Of a stretch of 64,000 nucleotides of DNA, positions 37,032 through 47,103 are shown piece after piece. Position 1 is the stretch's first letter, and every line of letters begins with the position of its first letter. A program made the translations under genes and the position numbers. The notes under the pieces are model-generated. The model was not told the DNA's origin and did no database searches. It worked only from the letters and a program-made list of their open reading frames with translations. Location of the stretch: positions 1-64,000 of the forward strand of contig NZ_CP028129.1 of the NCBI RefSeq assembly GCF_004011095.1. The letters run 5' to 3'. The stretch comes from Rathayibacter rathayi (GTDB taxonomy: Bacteria > Actinomycetota > Actinomycetes > Actinomycetales > Microbacteriaceae).

Positions 37032-38414
37032 AGTCCCGTCCCGTACGCCGTGATCGACCCGGCCTCGGGCGAGACCCTCCGCGAGTACCCGAGCATCAGC
37101 GAGGCCGAGCTGACCGCGACGATCGCCTCGGCCCACGGGGCCTACTCCTCCTGGTCGCGGGACGTGCCCGTGGCGGCCCGTGCCGCGCTGGTCGCCCGAG
37201 TGGCCGCGCTGCACACCGAGCGCGCCGACGAGCTGGCGGCGATCATCGTCCGCGAGATGGGCAAGCCGCTCGATCAGGCGCAGGGCGAGGTCGGCTTTGC
37301 GGCCGACATCTACCGCTACTACGCCGAGCACGGCGAGGCCTTCCTCGCCGACGAGCCGATCGCGCTCGCCGAGGGCACCGGCTCCGCCCTGATCCGCCGC
37401 TCCGGCCTGGGCGTGCTGCTGGGCATCATGCCGTGGAACTTCCCCTACTACCAGGTGGCCCGCTTCGCCGGCCCCAACGTGGTCGCCGGCAATACGATCC
37501 TGCTCAAGCACGCGCCGCAGTGCCCGGAGTCGGCCGCCGCCATCGCCGACATCTTCCGCACCGCGGCCGAGGAGCTGGGCGCTCCCGCCGGCGTCTACGT
37601 CAACCTTTACGCCTCTAACGAGCAGGTCGTGACCGTGATCGCCGACCCGCGCGTGCAGGGCGTCTCGGTCACCGGTTCCGAGCGGGCCGGTGCCGCCGTG
37701 GCCGAGCTGGCGGGCCGCCACCTCAAGAAGGTCGTGCTCGAACTCGGCGGGTCCGATCCGTTCGTGCTCTTGTCGACCGACGATCTCGACAGGGCGGTGG
37801 AGGATGCGGTCGCCGCGCGCCTGGACAACAACGGCCAGTCTTGCAACGCGGCCAAGCGCTTCATCGTGATCGACGAGCTGTACGACACGTTCGCCGAGAA
37901 GTTCACCGAGGCGTTCACCCGCGCCCAGCCGGCCGATCCGTTCGCCTCGGGCACCCTCCTCGGCCCGCTCTCCTCCGCGTCCGCCACCGAGCGTCTCACC
38001 GCACAGCTGGCCACCGCGCGCGAGCAGGGCGCTACCGTGCGCGCGAGCGGCGAGGCGACCGGCAACTTCTTCCCGCCGGCCGTGCTCGAGGACGTCACCC
38101 CCGAGATGGACGCCTACCGCGAGGAGTTCTTCGGTCCGGTGGCGGTCCTGTTCCGCGTCCATGACGAGGACGAGGCGATAGACCTCGCGAACGACACCCC
38201 CTACGGCCTCGGCTCGTACCTCTACACGACCGACAGCGAGCAGGCGCTGCGCCTGGTGGACCGGATCGACGCGGGCATGGTCTGGGTCAACCTCGTCCTC
38301 GGCGACGCCGCCGAGCTCCCCTTCGGCGGTGTGAAGCGCTCGGGCACGGGGCGCGAGATGGGTCGGCTCGCGCTGGAAGAGTTCGTGAACAAGAAGCTGA
38401 TCCGGATCGCGTAG
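36942..38414 (+). CDS. NAD(P)-dependent aldehyde dehydrogenase, succinate-semialdehyde type
   Basis: 490 residues. The cofactor region [11 protein letters not shown], catalytic Glu in [13 protein letters not shown] and catalytic Cys in [14 protein letters not shown] are intact, as is the C-terminal [10 protein letters not shown]. It resembles the GabD/SSADH subgroup. The ATG overlaps the amine-oxidase stop (ATGA), indicating a two-step amine to acid pathway of which the first enzyme is now broken. The first 30 residues are an unusual run of STGPTSAGP units coded by a 15-bp repeat and are absent from normal family members. Confidence 0.88.
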   Translation: MSTGPTSAGPTSAGPTSTGPTSAGPMSTGPSPVPYAVIDPASGETLREYPSISEAELTATIASAHGAYSSWSRDVPVAARAALVARVAALHTERADELAAIIVREMGKPLDQAQGEVGFAADIYRYYAEHGEAFLADEPIALAEGTGSALIRRSGLGVLLGIMPWNFPYYQVARFAGPNVVAGNTILLKHAPQCPESAAAIADIFRTAAEELGAPAGVYVNLYASNEQVVTVIADPRVQGVSVTGSERAGAAVAELAGRHLKKVVLELGGSDPFVLLSTDDLDRAVEDAVAARLDNNGQSCNAAKRFIVIDELYDTFAEKFTEAFTRAQPADPFASGTLLGPLSSASATERLTAQLATAREQGATVRASGEATGNFFPPAVLEDVTPEMDAYREEFFGPVAVLFRVHDEDEAIDLANDTPYGLGSYLYTTDSEQALRLVDRIDAGMVWVNLVLGDAAELPFGGVKRSGTGREMGRLALEEFVNKKLIRIA

Positions 38415-38493
38415 GCGTGCACCGGGGCTGACGGTGACGTCGCCCCGGTACGCGCCCTGCGTGGAGGTCCTGCGTCAGGTCCTCATTCGCGGA

Positions 38494-39834
38494 TCAGCAG
38501 GTGGCCCCGGTGTAGGCCGCGTAGAAGTCCCTCGCTCCTTCACTCCACCGGTTGTACGAACCGACCGCCGTCTTGACGTTGGACGCCTTGCGCGTGTTCT
38601 CGATGTACAGGTCGCCGCCGCTGGTGAGGAAGCTGCTTCCGCCGACCGGCTTGGCGCCGCTAGGGACGCTCGAATACGTCTCCGGTTTCGTGTCGTGGCG
38701 GACGCTGTGCGCGACTCCGTCGGTGTCGACGTAGGTCGCGAAGTAGTCGCGTCCCTCCGTCCAGCGGTTGTACTGCCCGACGGCCGACTTCACCTTCGAG
38801 GCCTTCTTGACACTCTCGATGTACAGGTCACCGCCGTCGGTGAGGAAGGTACTGCCGCCCACCGGGGTGGAGTTCTTCGGTACGTCCTTGTAGTCCACCG
38901 GATCCTGATCGTGGCGGACGCTGTGCGCGACCCCGTCTTTCGTCACGTAGCTCGCAAAGAAGTCTCGGCCCTCGTTCCACCGGTTATACTCGCCGACAGC
39001 GGACGTCACGTCGGAGGCTTTTAGTACGTTCTCGATGTAGAGCTTGCCGTCGCTGGTGAGGAAGCTGGCCCCGCCCAGCGGAGTAGCGTTCTTCGGCACG
39101 CTCGTGTAATTCACCGGGTCCTGGTCGTGGCGGACGCTGTGCGCAACCCCGTCCTTGGTGACATAGGTCGCGAAGTAGTCGCGCCCCTTCGTCCACCGGT
39201 TGTATGCGCCGACGGCGGACTTGACATTGGAGGCCTTCTTCACACCCTCGATATACAGGTCGCCGTCGCTGGTGATGTAGGTGCTGCCGCCGACCGGCGT
39301 GGATCCGTTGGGGACGTCGGCGTACTCGACCGGATTCTGGTCGTGGCGCACAGATAATGCGCCCTCCGACTTGGCGCCGGTCACCGGTGCACTCGTCGAC
39401 AGGTCGTCGCTGATAGCGCCGAAGGTCGACTTTCCACCGTCTCTCGGGACTTTGATGTCGGGGAGCGTGATGAGCCCACTGCTATCAGTCGTGGCTGAAG
39501 ACGTCGTGGTGCCGTCCTTGAAGGTGTATCCGTCGCGGAGGGTGACGGTGACCCTCTTCCCCGCGTCCGCCGTACTTCCGTCTGTGGTGCGCTTGACTTG
39601 CGCGCCCTTGATGAACTTGCAGCCCACCCCGGTGTAGGACGCCTTCGTGAACTTCAGCGTCGGCGAGTTCGACGCCGCGGCAGCCGGCGTCGCGACCGAC
39701 ACGCCGACGACCGGGATGGTCCAGGCGGCGCCCTGGACGAGGGTGCGGCGGTGGACGCCGTCTGGGGCGGGAATGGCCCAGTCGGACAGGCTCGTGTCGA
39801 CGTTTCGGTACTTCTCGAAGCGGTTCTTCGTCAT
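38494..39834 (-). CDS. Secreted tandem-repeat protein A
   Basis: 446 residues. A twin-arginine-like leader (HRRTLVQGAAWTIPVVGV, cleavage after TPAAAAS) is followed by an Ig-like domain of about 100 residues (VTVTLRDGYTFKDG, TDSSGLITLPDIKVP). Four copies of a 72-residue repeat then fill the rest; each has HDQDPVxY, VPxxxTPVGGSxFLTS, GDLYIExVxKAS and YNRWxEGRDYFAxY. Only two Cys follow the leader: one at the start of the Ig domain (GVGCKF) and one as the very last residue. The repeat length and pattern suggest a beta-propeller-like or elongated beta fold. No anchor motif is seen. It is divergent from an AraC-type gene, and protein B (41325-42716) is a paralogue. Confidence 0.8.
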   Translation of the reverse strand: MTKNRFEKYRNVDTSLSDWAIPAPDGVHRRTLVQGAAWTIPVVGVSVATPAAAASNSPTLKFTKASYTGVGCKFIKGAQVKRTTDGSTADAGKRVTVTLRDGYTFKDGTTTSSATTDSSGLITLPDIKVPRDGGKSTFGAISDDLSTSAPVTGAKSEGALSVRHDQNPVEYADVPNGSTPVGGSTYITSDGDLYIEGVKKASNVKSAVGAYNRWTKGRDYFATYVTKDGVAHSVRHDQDPVNYTSVPKNATPLGGASFLTSDGKLYIENVLKASDVTSAVGEYNRWNEGRDFFASYVTKDGVAHSVRHDQDPVDYKDVPKNSTPVGGSTFLTDGGDLYIESVKKASKVKSAVGQYNRWTEGRDYFATYVDTDGVAHSVRHDTKPETYSSVPSGAKPVGGSSFLTSGGDLYIENTRKASNVKTAVGSYNRWSEGARDFYAAYTGATC

Positions 39835-39930
39835 GTGTTCTCGCTTTCCTGCGTGTTCGGGAGGGACATCCGAAGCTTCGTCATGGGTGCAGATCGGCCC
39901 TCTGCGGCCGCCGAAAGTGGTGTCCCCGCC

Positions 39931-39941
39931 GCCGGAACTTG
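39931..39941. promoter_or_regulatory. Shared motif GCCGGAACTTG, cassette A
   Basis: It lies 97 bp upstream of the start of repeat protein A. The same motif (GCCGGAACCTG) lies 96 bp upstream of repeat protein B, and a third copy is at 41025-41035. Candidate AraC-protein binding site. Confidence 0.45.
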
Positions 39942-40050
39942 CTCACGAACCTCCGTTAGCCCGGTGGCGCCTGGAGAATGACTCGTCGTCGCGCCGATGC
40001 CCGGCGAGGCTCTGGCGTCATCCGGGTGATCGAGGACACGAGGAGGATCC

Positions 40051-40953
40051 ATGACCGGCGGATCATCACGTCGCACGGCCTCCCTGCTTGGCGAGGATTC
40101 CCGGGCCTGGCTCGCCGAGCGAGATCATTACGGACAGCTGGATACCGCCTTCCGACTGGTGTCCGACGAGATCCTGGTCCACGGACTCCGACTGGCCAGA
40201 ATGTGGCACACCGAGGGCGCCTATGTCATCGCGCGCCGCTCGCCCGCGGCGCTGCTGCTCGTTCAGATCGAAGGGGAATGCACCCTCCGCTCACCGGTGT
40301 GGGGAACTCAGCCGAGGATCCTCGGGCCAGGCGATGTCGCCGTTCTGCCAGGAGGGGCAGCGCCGTTCCACCTCTCGGCGGACCGCCCGGTCGCTCGATA
40401 TCAGATCGACTACGACCTGGCCGGACTGCCCGCGCACGCCCGGATCGAACTCGAGTCGGGAATCCTTTTCTCCCGGCCGGCAAAAGGATATCGGGACGCT
40501 GTCACGTCGACCGCGAACATCGCTTTCAATTCCTCGCTGTCGGAGGGCGAAGCCGGCTTCGCCGACTTCGCTGTCGGGCTCCGGCATCTCTCGACGGCGC
40601 TCCTTCTGCACGCCCTAGAGGCCACCGCCCCGGATCTTCCCGAGGACGCGGGCAGCCTGCACCGGGCCGCTCTCCGGGTCATTTCGACGCGGGCGACGGA
40701 TCCCGACTTCACCGTGGAATCGCTTGCGCACGCCGTCGGGACGTCCTCCCGGACACTGCGGGAGGTCTTCGCTCAGACAGGAAGCTCGGCAAAAGCCGCC
40801 CTCACCGGTGAGCGGGTGCGCCGAGCGCGCGTTCATGCCGCGGTGGGGGAGGACGGCGATCGGTTCACCACGGCGGAGGTCGCCCGACTTTCCGGTTTCC
40901 GGGACGCGCGAGCGTTGCGACGTGCCCTCGCGAAGGTGACCGCCGAGCGATGA
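40051..40953 (+). CDS. AraC-family regulator of cassette A
   Basis: 300 residues from ATG 40051 with a strong GAGGAGG site. The N-terminal half is an AraC-binding-like sensor domain (MWHTEGAYVIARRS, ILGPGDVAVLPGG). The C-terminal half is a double helix-turn-helix: FTVESLAHAVGTSSRTLREV, then FTTAEVARLSGFRDARALRR. It is transcribed away from repeat protein A and is the intact paralogue of the regulator at 42927. Likely controls the neighbouring secreted-protein gene and perhaps itself. Confidence 0.85.
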   Translation: MTGGSSRRTASLLGEDSRAWLAERDHYGQLDTAFRLVSDEILVHGLRLARMWHTEGAYVIARRSPAALLLVQIEGECTLRSPVWGTQPRILGPGDVAVLPGGAAPFHLSADRPVARYQIDYDLAGLPAHARIELESGILFSRPAKGYRDAVTSTANIAFNSSLSEGEAGFADFAVGLRHLSTALLLHALEATAPDLPEDAGSLHRAALRVISTRATDPDFTVESLAHAVGTSSRTLREVFAQTGSSAKAALTGERVRRARVHAAVGEDGDRFTTAEVARLSGFRDARALRRALAKVTAER

Positions 40954-41024
40954 GCCCCTGGCGGCGCCGATGATGTGCCGGTCCTGCTGACCCCGGGGCG
41001 AGAGCCGGAAAAAGACACTTCCTT

Positions 41025-41035
41025 GCCGGAACCTG
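41025..41035. promoter_or_regulatory. Third copy of the GCCGGAACCTG motif
   Basis: It lies 72 bp after the first AraC stop, in a 370-bp gap with no convincing gene. It may be a leftover of a cassette promoter or a chance match. The rest of the gap holds only the strong terminator at 41230. Confidence 0.3.
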
Positions 41036-41229
41036 TATCACGCTCTTCCCCGGAACGGATCATCTGTGAAGAATCACTTCTCGGCTCGTTTGACCTCGAC
41101 GAGATCGCGGTGATTCTCAGGTCTCGGGCGAAGCAGGGAGCGGTCTCTGGCATCCGAGTCGGTTAGCCGGAAGTCTGCACTACAGGACGAGAACGCTCGA
41201 CTCTGGCCAATGCAGAGAGCCCTAATGCA

Positions 41230-41276
41230 CAAGACGAGAGGGCCACCCGATCTTCTCGGGTGGCCCTCTCGTCTTG
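41230..41276. terminator. Strong bidirectional terminator between the two cassettes
   Basis: Perfect 21-bp stem with a 5-nt loop (TCTTC). The left arm starts CAAGACGAGAGGGCC and the right arm ends GGCCCTCTCGTCTTG. It separates the first AraC gene from the convergent repeat protein B gene. Confidence 0.93.
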
Positions 41277-41324
41277 TCGAAGAAGAACCGAGCTACACGA
41301 AACCGGTAGCGCGGCTCATCGTCA

Positions 41325-42716
41325 TCAGCAGCTCGAGTTGCTCGAGGTCACGTAATCCATGTAGAAACCGTTCGTCGAGTCGTACTCGATCTGCGAAGCA
41401 GAGGTGACGTTCTTGTTCACGAGCTGAGTGTCGTTGTAGAGGGTTCCGTCGGACGTCAAGTACATCTTGTCGCCGAGCGCGGTGGCACCCTTCTGATCAG
41501 ACGTAATCTTTGTGGACGTGCCGGTAGCGTCGCCCGACTTCTTGTAGTAGCTGTACACGTCACCGTTCTCAGTGACGTAGTTCATGTAAATGCCGTTCTT
41601 GTTGTCGTACTGCACTTGCGAGGCGGACGTCACGTTCTTCGCGATGCTCGTCGTTCCGGCGAAGAGTTCCTTGGAAGAATCCAGGTACAGGTTGTCACCT
41701 AGTGCCGTCGCGCCAGTCTTCCCAGTTGTGATGGAGCTGGTCGAGGTAGCTCCAGTAGCACCGGTCCTGTGGAACTGGCGCACTTCTCCGGACGATGTCA
41801 CAAAATCGATGTAGATGCCGTCGGTGCTGTCATAGTTCACCTGCGAGACGGACTTGACATCGGTTCCGATTGAGTCCGAACCAAAGTATAGAGTGCCACC
41901 CGAGGTGAGATAGATCTTATCGCCGTAGGCGGTTGCGTCGCTTTGGCCACTCTTGACGTCGCTGCTCGATCCTGTATTACTGCTCGAGTCCTTCTTGAAG
42001 ATACGAACCTCGCCGCTCTTCGTGACGTAATTCAGGAAGAGATTGTCCTTCGAGTCATACTCGACCTGCGAGACCGACGTAACATTCTTGCTGATCTCCT
42101 GTGGAGTGCTGGAGGCGCCGTTGTAAAGTGTTCCGTCTGACGTCAGGAAGATTGAATCTCCGTAGACGGTCGCATCCTTATAGCCAGCCTCAACGAGGCT
42201 ACTGGAACCATCTGTCGACGATGCACTCTTGTGGAAGGAGCGAATGGCGTATGCGGTGGATGTGACCGGCGCCGAAGCGGAAAGCGTGTCGGAGGTCGCG
42301 TTGAAGGTGGTCGACTTCTCGCCGGTCGGGACTTTGATGTCCGGAAGGGTGATGAGCCCTGAGCTGTCGGTCGTGGCGGAGTAGGTCGTCTTGCCATCCG
42401 CGAAGGTGAAGCCGTCCTTGAGCGTGACGGTCACCGTCTTGCCCGCGTCGGCCGTCGTTCCGTCGGTCGTGCGCTTGACCTGAACGCCGGTGATTGTCTC
42501 GCACCCGTTGCCCGTGTATGAGCCCTTCGTGAACGCCAGCGTCGGCGTCTTCGACGCCGCGGCAGCCGGTGTCGCGACCGACACGGCGACGACCGGGATG
42601 GTCCAGGCGGCGCCCTTGACGATGGTGCGGCGGTGGACGCCGTCTTCGGCGGGGATGGTCCAATCGGACAGGGGCGACCCGATGTCGCGGAACTTGTCGA
42701 AGGAATTGTTTGTCAT
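41325..42716 (-). CDS. Secreted tandem-repeat protein B
   Basis: 463 residues from ATG 42716. The leader (HRRTIVKGAAWTIPVVAV, TPAAAAS) and Ig-like domain (VTVTLKDGFTFADG, TDSSGLITLPDIKVP) are nearly the same as in protein A, but the repeat part is different. It has four to five copies of a 76-residue unit with YDSxxGIYxxYVTxSGEV, GATALGDKxYLTSDGTLY and IxKNVTSxSQV. Ser, Thr, Asn and Lys are common, and the DNA is clearly less GC-rich than its surroundings. As in A, one Cys opens the Ig domain (GNGCET) and one ends the protein (NSSC). The longer open frame to 42860 is upstream noncoding DNA. Shared head with unlike repeats suggests module exchange. Confidence 0.82.
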   Translation of the reverse strand: MTNNSFDKFRDIGSPLSDWTIPAEDGVHRRTIVKGAAWTIPVVAVSVATPAAAASKTPTLAFTKGSYTGNGCETITGVQVKRTTDGTTADAGKTVTVTLKDGFTFADGKTTYSATTDSSGLITLPDIKVPTGEKSTTFNATSDTLSASAPVTSTAYAIRSFHKSASSTDGSSSLVEAGYKDATVYGDSIFLTSDGTLYNGASSTPQEISKNVTSVSQVEYDSKDNLFLNYVTKSGEVRIFKKDSSSNTGSSSDVKSGQSDATAYGDKIYLTSGGTLYFGSDSIGTDVKSVSQVNYDSTDGIYIDFVTSSGEVRQFHRTGATGATSTSSITTGKTGATALGDNLYLDSSKELFAGTTSIAKNVTSASQVQYDNKNGIYMNYVTENGDVYSYYKKSGDATGTSTKITSDQKGATALGDKMYLTSDGTLYNDTQLVNKNVTSASQIEYDSTNGFYMDYVTSSNSSC

Positions 42717-42811
42717 GTGCTCGAACTTTCGTCTGTGAAGAGAGGGACGAATGAAGCATTGCCAGGTCGGTGAGATGAGGAAGCATCGGGGCCGGAAGTA
42801 GTCCGCTCTGA

Positions 42812-42822
42812 GCCGGAACCTG
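42812..42822. promoter_or_regulatory. Shared motif GCCGGAACCTG, cassette B
   Basis: 96 bp upstream of the repeat protein B start and 115 bp before the second AraC start, almost the same geometry as in cassette A. Confidence 0.45.
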
Positions 42823-42926
42823 CGGCTAGGCTTCGCACCGTAGGGCGACGAGGCGCACAATCATTCGTCGATGCATTGCTTGTCGGCGAGGATTCGTCGA
42901 TTGATCTGTGAGCTTTTGGAGAACCT

Positions 42927-43839
42927 GTGGCCCCCGACTCGCTACGCCGAAAATATTCGCTTCAAGGAGACTCGGCCCAAGAATGGCTGGCCGAGCGAGA
43001 CTTCCTCGGAGAATTCGATTCGAGCTTCAGACTCGTCTCCGACGAGATCCGCTTCGAGGGCTTACGTACTGGTCGGATCTGGCACAGCGAGGGCGCCTAT
43101 TCGATCGCGCGTTCCTCCGCGGTGGCGCTGTTGATCGTGCAGATCGAGGGGGAGGCGACCCTGCGGGTGCCAATGTGGGGGGGGGGGGGGTAAAGTGATC
43201 GGTCCGGGCGATGTGGCGGTCCTGCCGGGCGGCGGCCCTTCCTCGTTCCGCTTCACTGCTGCTCGCCCGGTCGCCCGCTATCAGGTCGAATTCGATCTAG
43301 CCGGACTTCCTGCTCCTGCGCGCCACGAGTTGGAGCTCGGAATGGTGTTCTCGCAGCCCTCGAAAACGTACCGCGATGCGGTCGTCACTACCGCGAACAT
43401 CGCCCTCAACTCGACGATGGTCGGCGGAGAAGCCGGCTTCGCCGACTTCGGTCTGGGACTGCGGCACCTCACGACTGCACTCCTACTGCACGCTCTCGAG
43501 GCCACGGCGCCTGAGCATTCGGACGACGCAGAGAGTCTGCACCGCGCGGCGCTCCGCGTGATCGCCATGCGGGCGACCGATCCTGACTTCACTGTCGAAG
43601 ATCTCGCCCAGGCCGTCGGGCGGTCGCCGCGCAATCTGCGCCACATCTTCGCGCAGGCCGGATCATCCGCGAAGGCGGCGCTCACAGAGGAGCGGGTCAG
43701 GCGGGCGCGAATGCACGCGGCCGACGCGGAACACGGCCGCCGATTCGCCGCCTCCGAGATCGCCCGACTGGCCGGCTTTCGAGACGTGCGAGCCCTGCGC
43801 CGCGCGCTCGCCCAGCGGCAGGGCCCGAGTTCGCGCTGA
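42927..43839 (+). pseudogene. AraC-family regulator of cassette B, split by a poly-G tract
   Basis: The first frame (GTG 42927) gives the sensor half, including WLAERDFLGEFDSSFRLVSD and RIWHSEGAYSIARSS, and stops at a TAA (43191-43193) right after the run of G. The second frame resumes with VIGPGDVAVLPGGG and runs to 43839 with both helix-turn-helix motifs (FTVEDLAQAVGRSPRNLRH, ASEIARLAGFRDVRALRR). Removing one G joins MWGGGG to KVIGPGDV, exactly the spacing of the paralogue (VWGTQPRILGPGDV). So the gene is off by one base inside a 14-G tract: phase-variable, truly broken, or misread. Confidence 0.85.
43177..43190. repeat. Homopolymer of 14 G inside the second AraC gene
   Basis: It is by far the longest single-base run in the window. 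In-frame lengths are 10, 13 or 16 G; 14 leads to an immediate stop. Confidence 0.9.
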
Positions 43840-43854
43840 CTCCGCCGCGCCGAC

Positions 43855-44052
43855 TCACTTCTTCGTCAGCGACGACTCCTTGTGCGCGGGCTTCGCCTCG
43901 GTCTTATCGCTCTGCACGATCCAATAGGGCTCGTCCTCCGAGGCGTTGAACTTCTGCCCCTCGAAGTGAAACTCGTTCGTCTTCTTTTCGACGAGTTCGC
44001 CGTGGGTTTCGCCCTGTGACGTGTTCCAGCTGATCTTGTCGCCCTTCTTCAC
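43855..44052 (-). CDS. DUF2945-type small protein
   Basis: 65 residues from GTG 44052 (VKKGDKISWNTSQGETHGEL, then EKKTNEFHFEGQKF). This is the compact beta-barrel family once called hypervirulence-associated TUDOR domain; its function is unknown. The start overlaps the stop of the gene upstream (GTGA). The C-terminus is charged and rich in Lys. Confidence 0.8.
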   Translation of the reverse strand: MKKGDKISWNTSQGETHGELVEKKTNEFHFEGQKFNASEDEPYWIVQSDKTEAKPAHKESSLTKK

Positions 44053-44695
44053 GAGGCGGCTCCTTTCTCTGTGGTGGTGATGGTGGTGGTGATGGTGGTG
44101 GTGACATCGACGATCGCCGGAGCGGCGGGCGCCGATGAGAAGCCGAACCGCACCGGAGGCGAGAGCGGTCGCAGCGGGCCGAGGTCCTCCTCCGCCAGCA
44201 CGGCGTGGACACCCTCGACCCGGCGGATCGCGCGCACGCCGTAGAACTCGCGGCGCCCGTTCCCGGCCGAGCCGGCCTTGCGGACGCCGGGCGCGAGCAG
44301 GGCGGCGACCGGCGAGATCGCGCAGAGCCACGCCGGATGCTCGGCGACCGGCCGCGGCACGATCCGCAGCAGCCGCCCGAGCGGCGTGAGGCCGCCGAGG
44401 CGCAGGCTCACGGCGAGAGGCCCCGCCGAGACGGTCAGGCCGCCCGCGATCCTCCGCCACGACACGGGAGCCACCCGCACCTCGTCGAACGAGTACGTGG
44501 ATCCGATGAAATCCGCGACCTCCCTGGTCGGTGCAATCAGGAGGCGGTGCCCGTCGCGCGTCTCGATCATCGCGTCGGCGAACGCCCCGAACGGAGTCTC
44601 CGCCCAGAGCCCGAGCACGATCCGCGTGCCCGAGGCCGTGCCGAACCCCGCGATGCGCCCGCCGAAGCGGAGGAGCCGCGGGGTCCGGCCGGTCA

Positions 44696-44696
<1 letters not shown>
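44049..44696 (-). CDS. Hypothetical protein with a TTTI repeat tail
   Basis: 215 residues. The first 190 are a soluble mixed domain (FGTASGTRIVLGLWAETPFG, HRLLIAPTREVADFIGSTY) that I cannot place in a family. The C-terminus is VDVTTTITTTITTTEKG, coded by a triplet-rich microsatellite. The ATG overlaps the GlgX stop by 4 bp and its stop overlaps the DUF2945 start, so the three genes form a tightly coupled unit. Nothing links its function to glycogen except position. Confidence 0.7.
44063..44100. repeat. Triplet microsatellite (GTG GTG ATG)n
   Basis: Near-perfect 9-to-12-bp repeats of GTGGTGGTGATG over 38 bp, encoding TTTI units on the minus strand. Length changes by triplets keep the frame. 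Confidence 0.88.
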
Positions 44697-46741
<2,045 letters not shown>

Positions 46742-46834
46742 GCCACCATCCTGACCGCGCGACTGCGGCCGCTTCTCGGCCTTGTCCGGCGCGCCTCCGG
46801 CAGCTACGCTCGCGGGCCCTTGTGTCGCTCCCCC

Positions 46835-46953
46835 GTGAGCTATTCGGTTCCGTGAGCTATTCGGTTCCGTGAGCTATTCGGTTCTGTGAGCTATTCGGTT
46901 CTGTGAGCTATTCGGTTCTGTGAGCTATCCGATTCCGTGAGCTATTCGATTCC
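46835..46953. repeat. Seven head-to-tail 17-bp repeats
   Basis: Units of GTGAGCTATTCGGTTCC (variants TTCTG, TTCCG, GATTCC) run without spacers between the glgX start and the oxidoreductase gene. The 361-bp gap holds no convincing gene. They are AT-richer than the surroundings. Confidence 0.93.
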
Positions 46954-47103
46954 GCGGAGGGCGAGTAGCCGCCCTCGGTGTTCGTCATCGAGGTCGAGAA
47001 CGCCGATTCACGCCCAGCGCGGCAGGATCGGGGCTCTCAACCTCGGGTACATACACGAATCTCGATGCACCCCCGTTACGAGGGACCCGACCGTCCCCGG
47101 TGC

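Noticed and set aside
40975-41166. 63-codon plus-strand frame after the first AraC gene
   Set aside because: No ribosome site, no family resemblance, and it spans the motif copy at 41025; more likely intergenic.
44063-44100. Poly-His protein (run of His) read in another minus-strand frame
   Set aside because: Only the triplet microsatellite in the wrong frame; the TTTI frame belongs to the longer coherent protein.
46835-46953. Possible CRISPR array
   Set aside because: The 17-bp units are head to tail without spacers and there are no cas genes.
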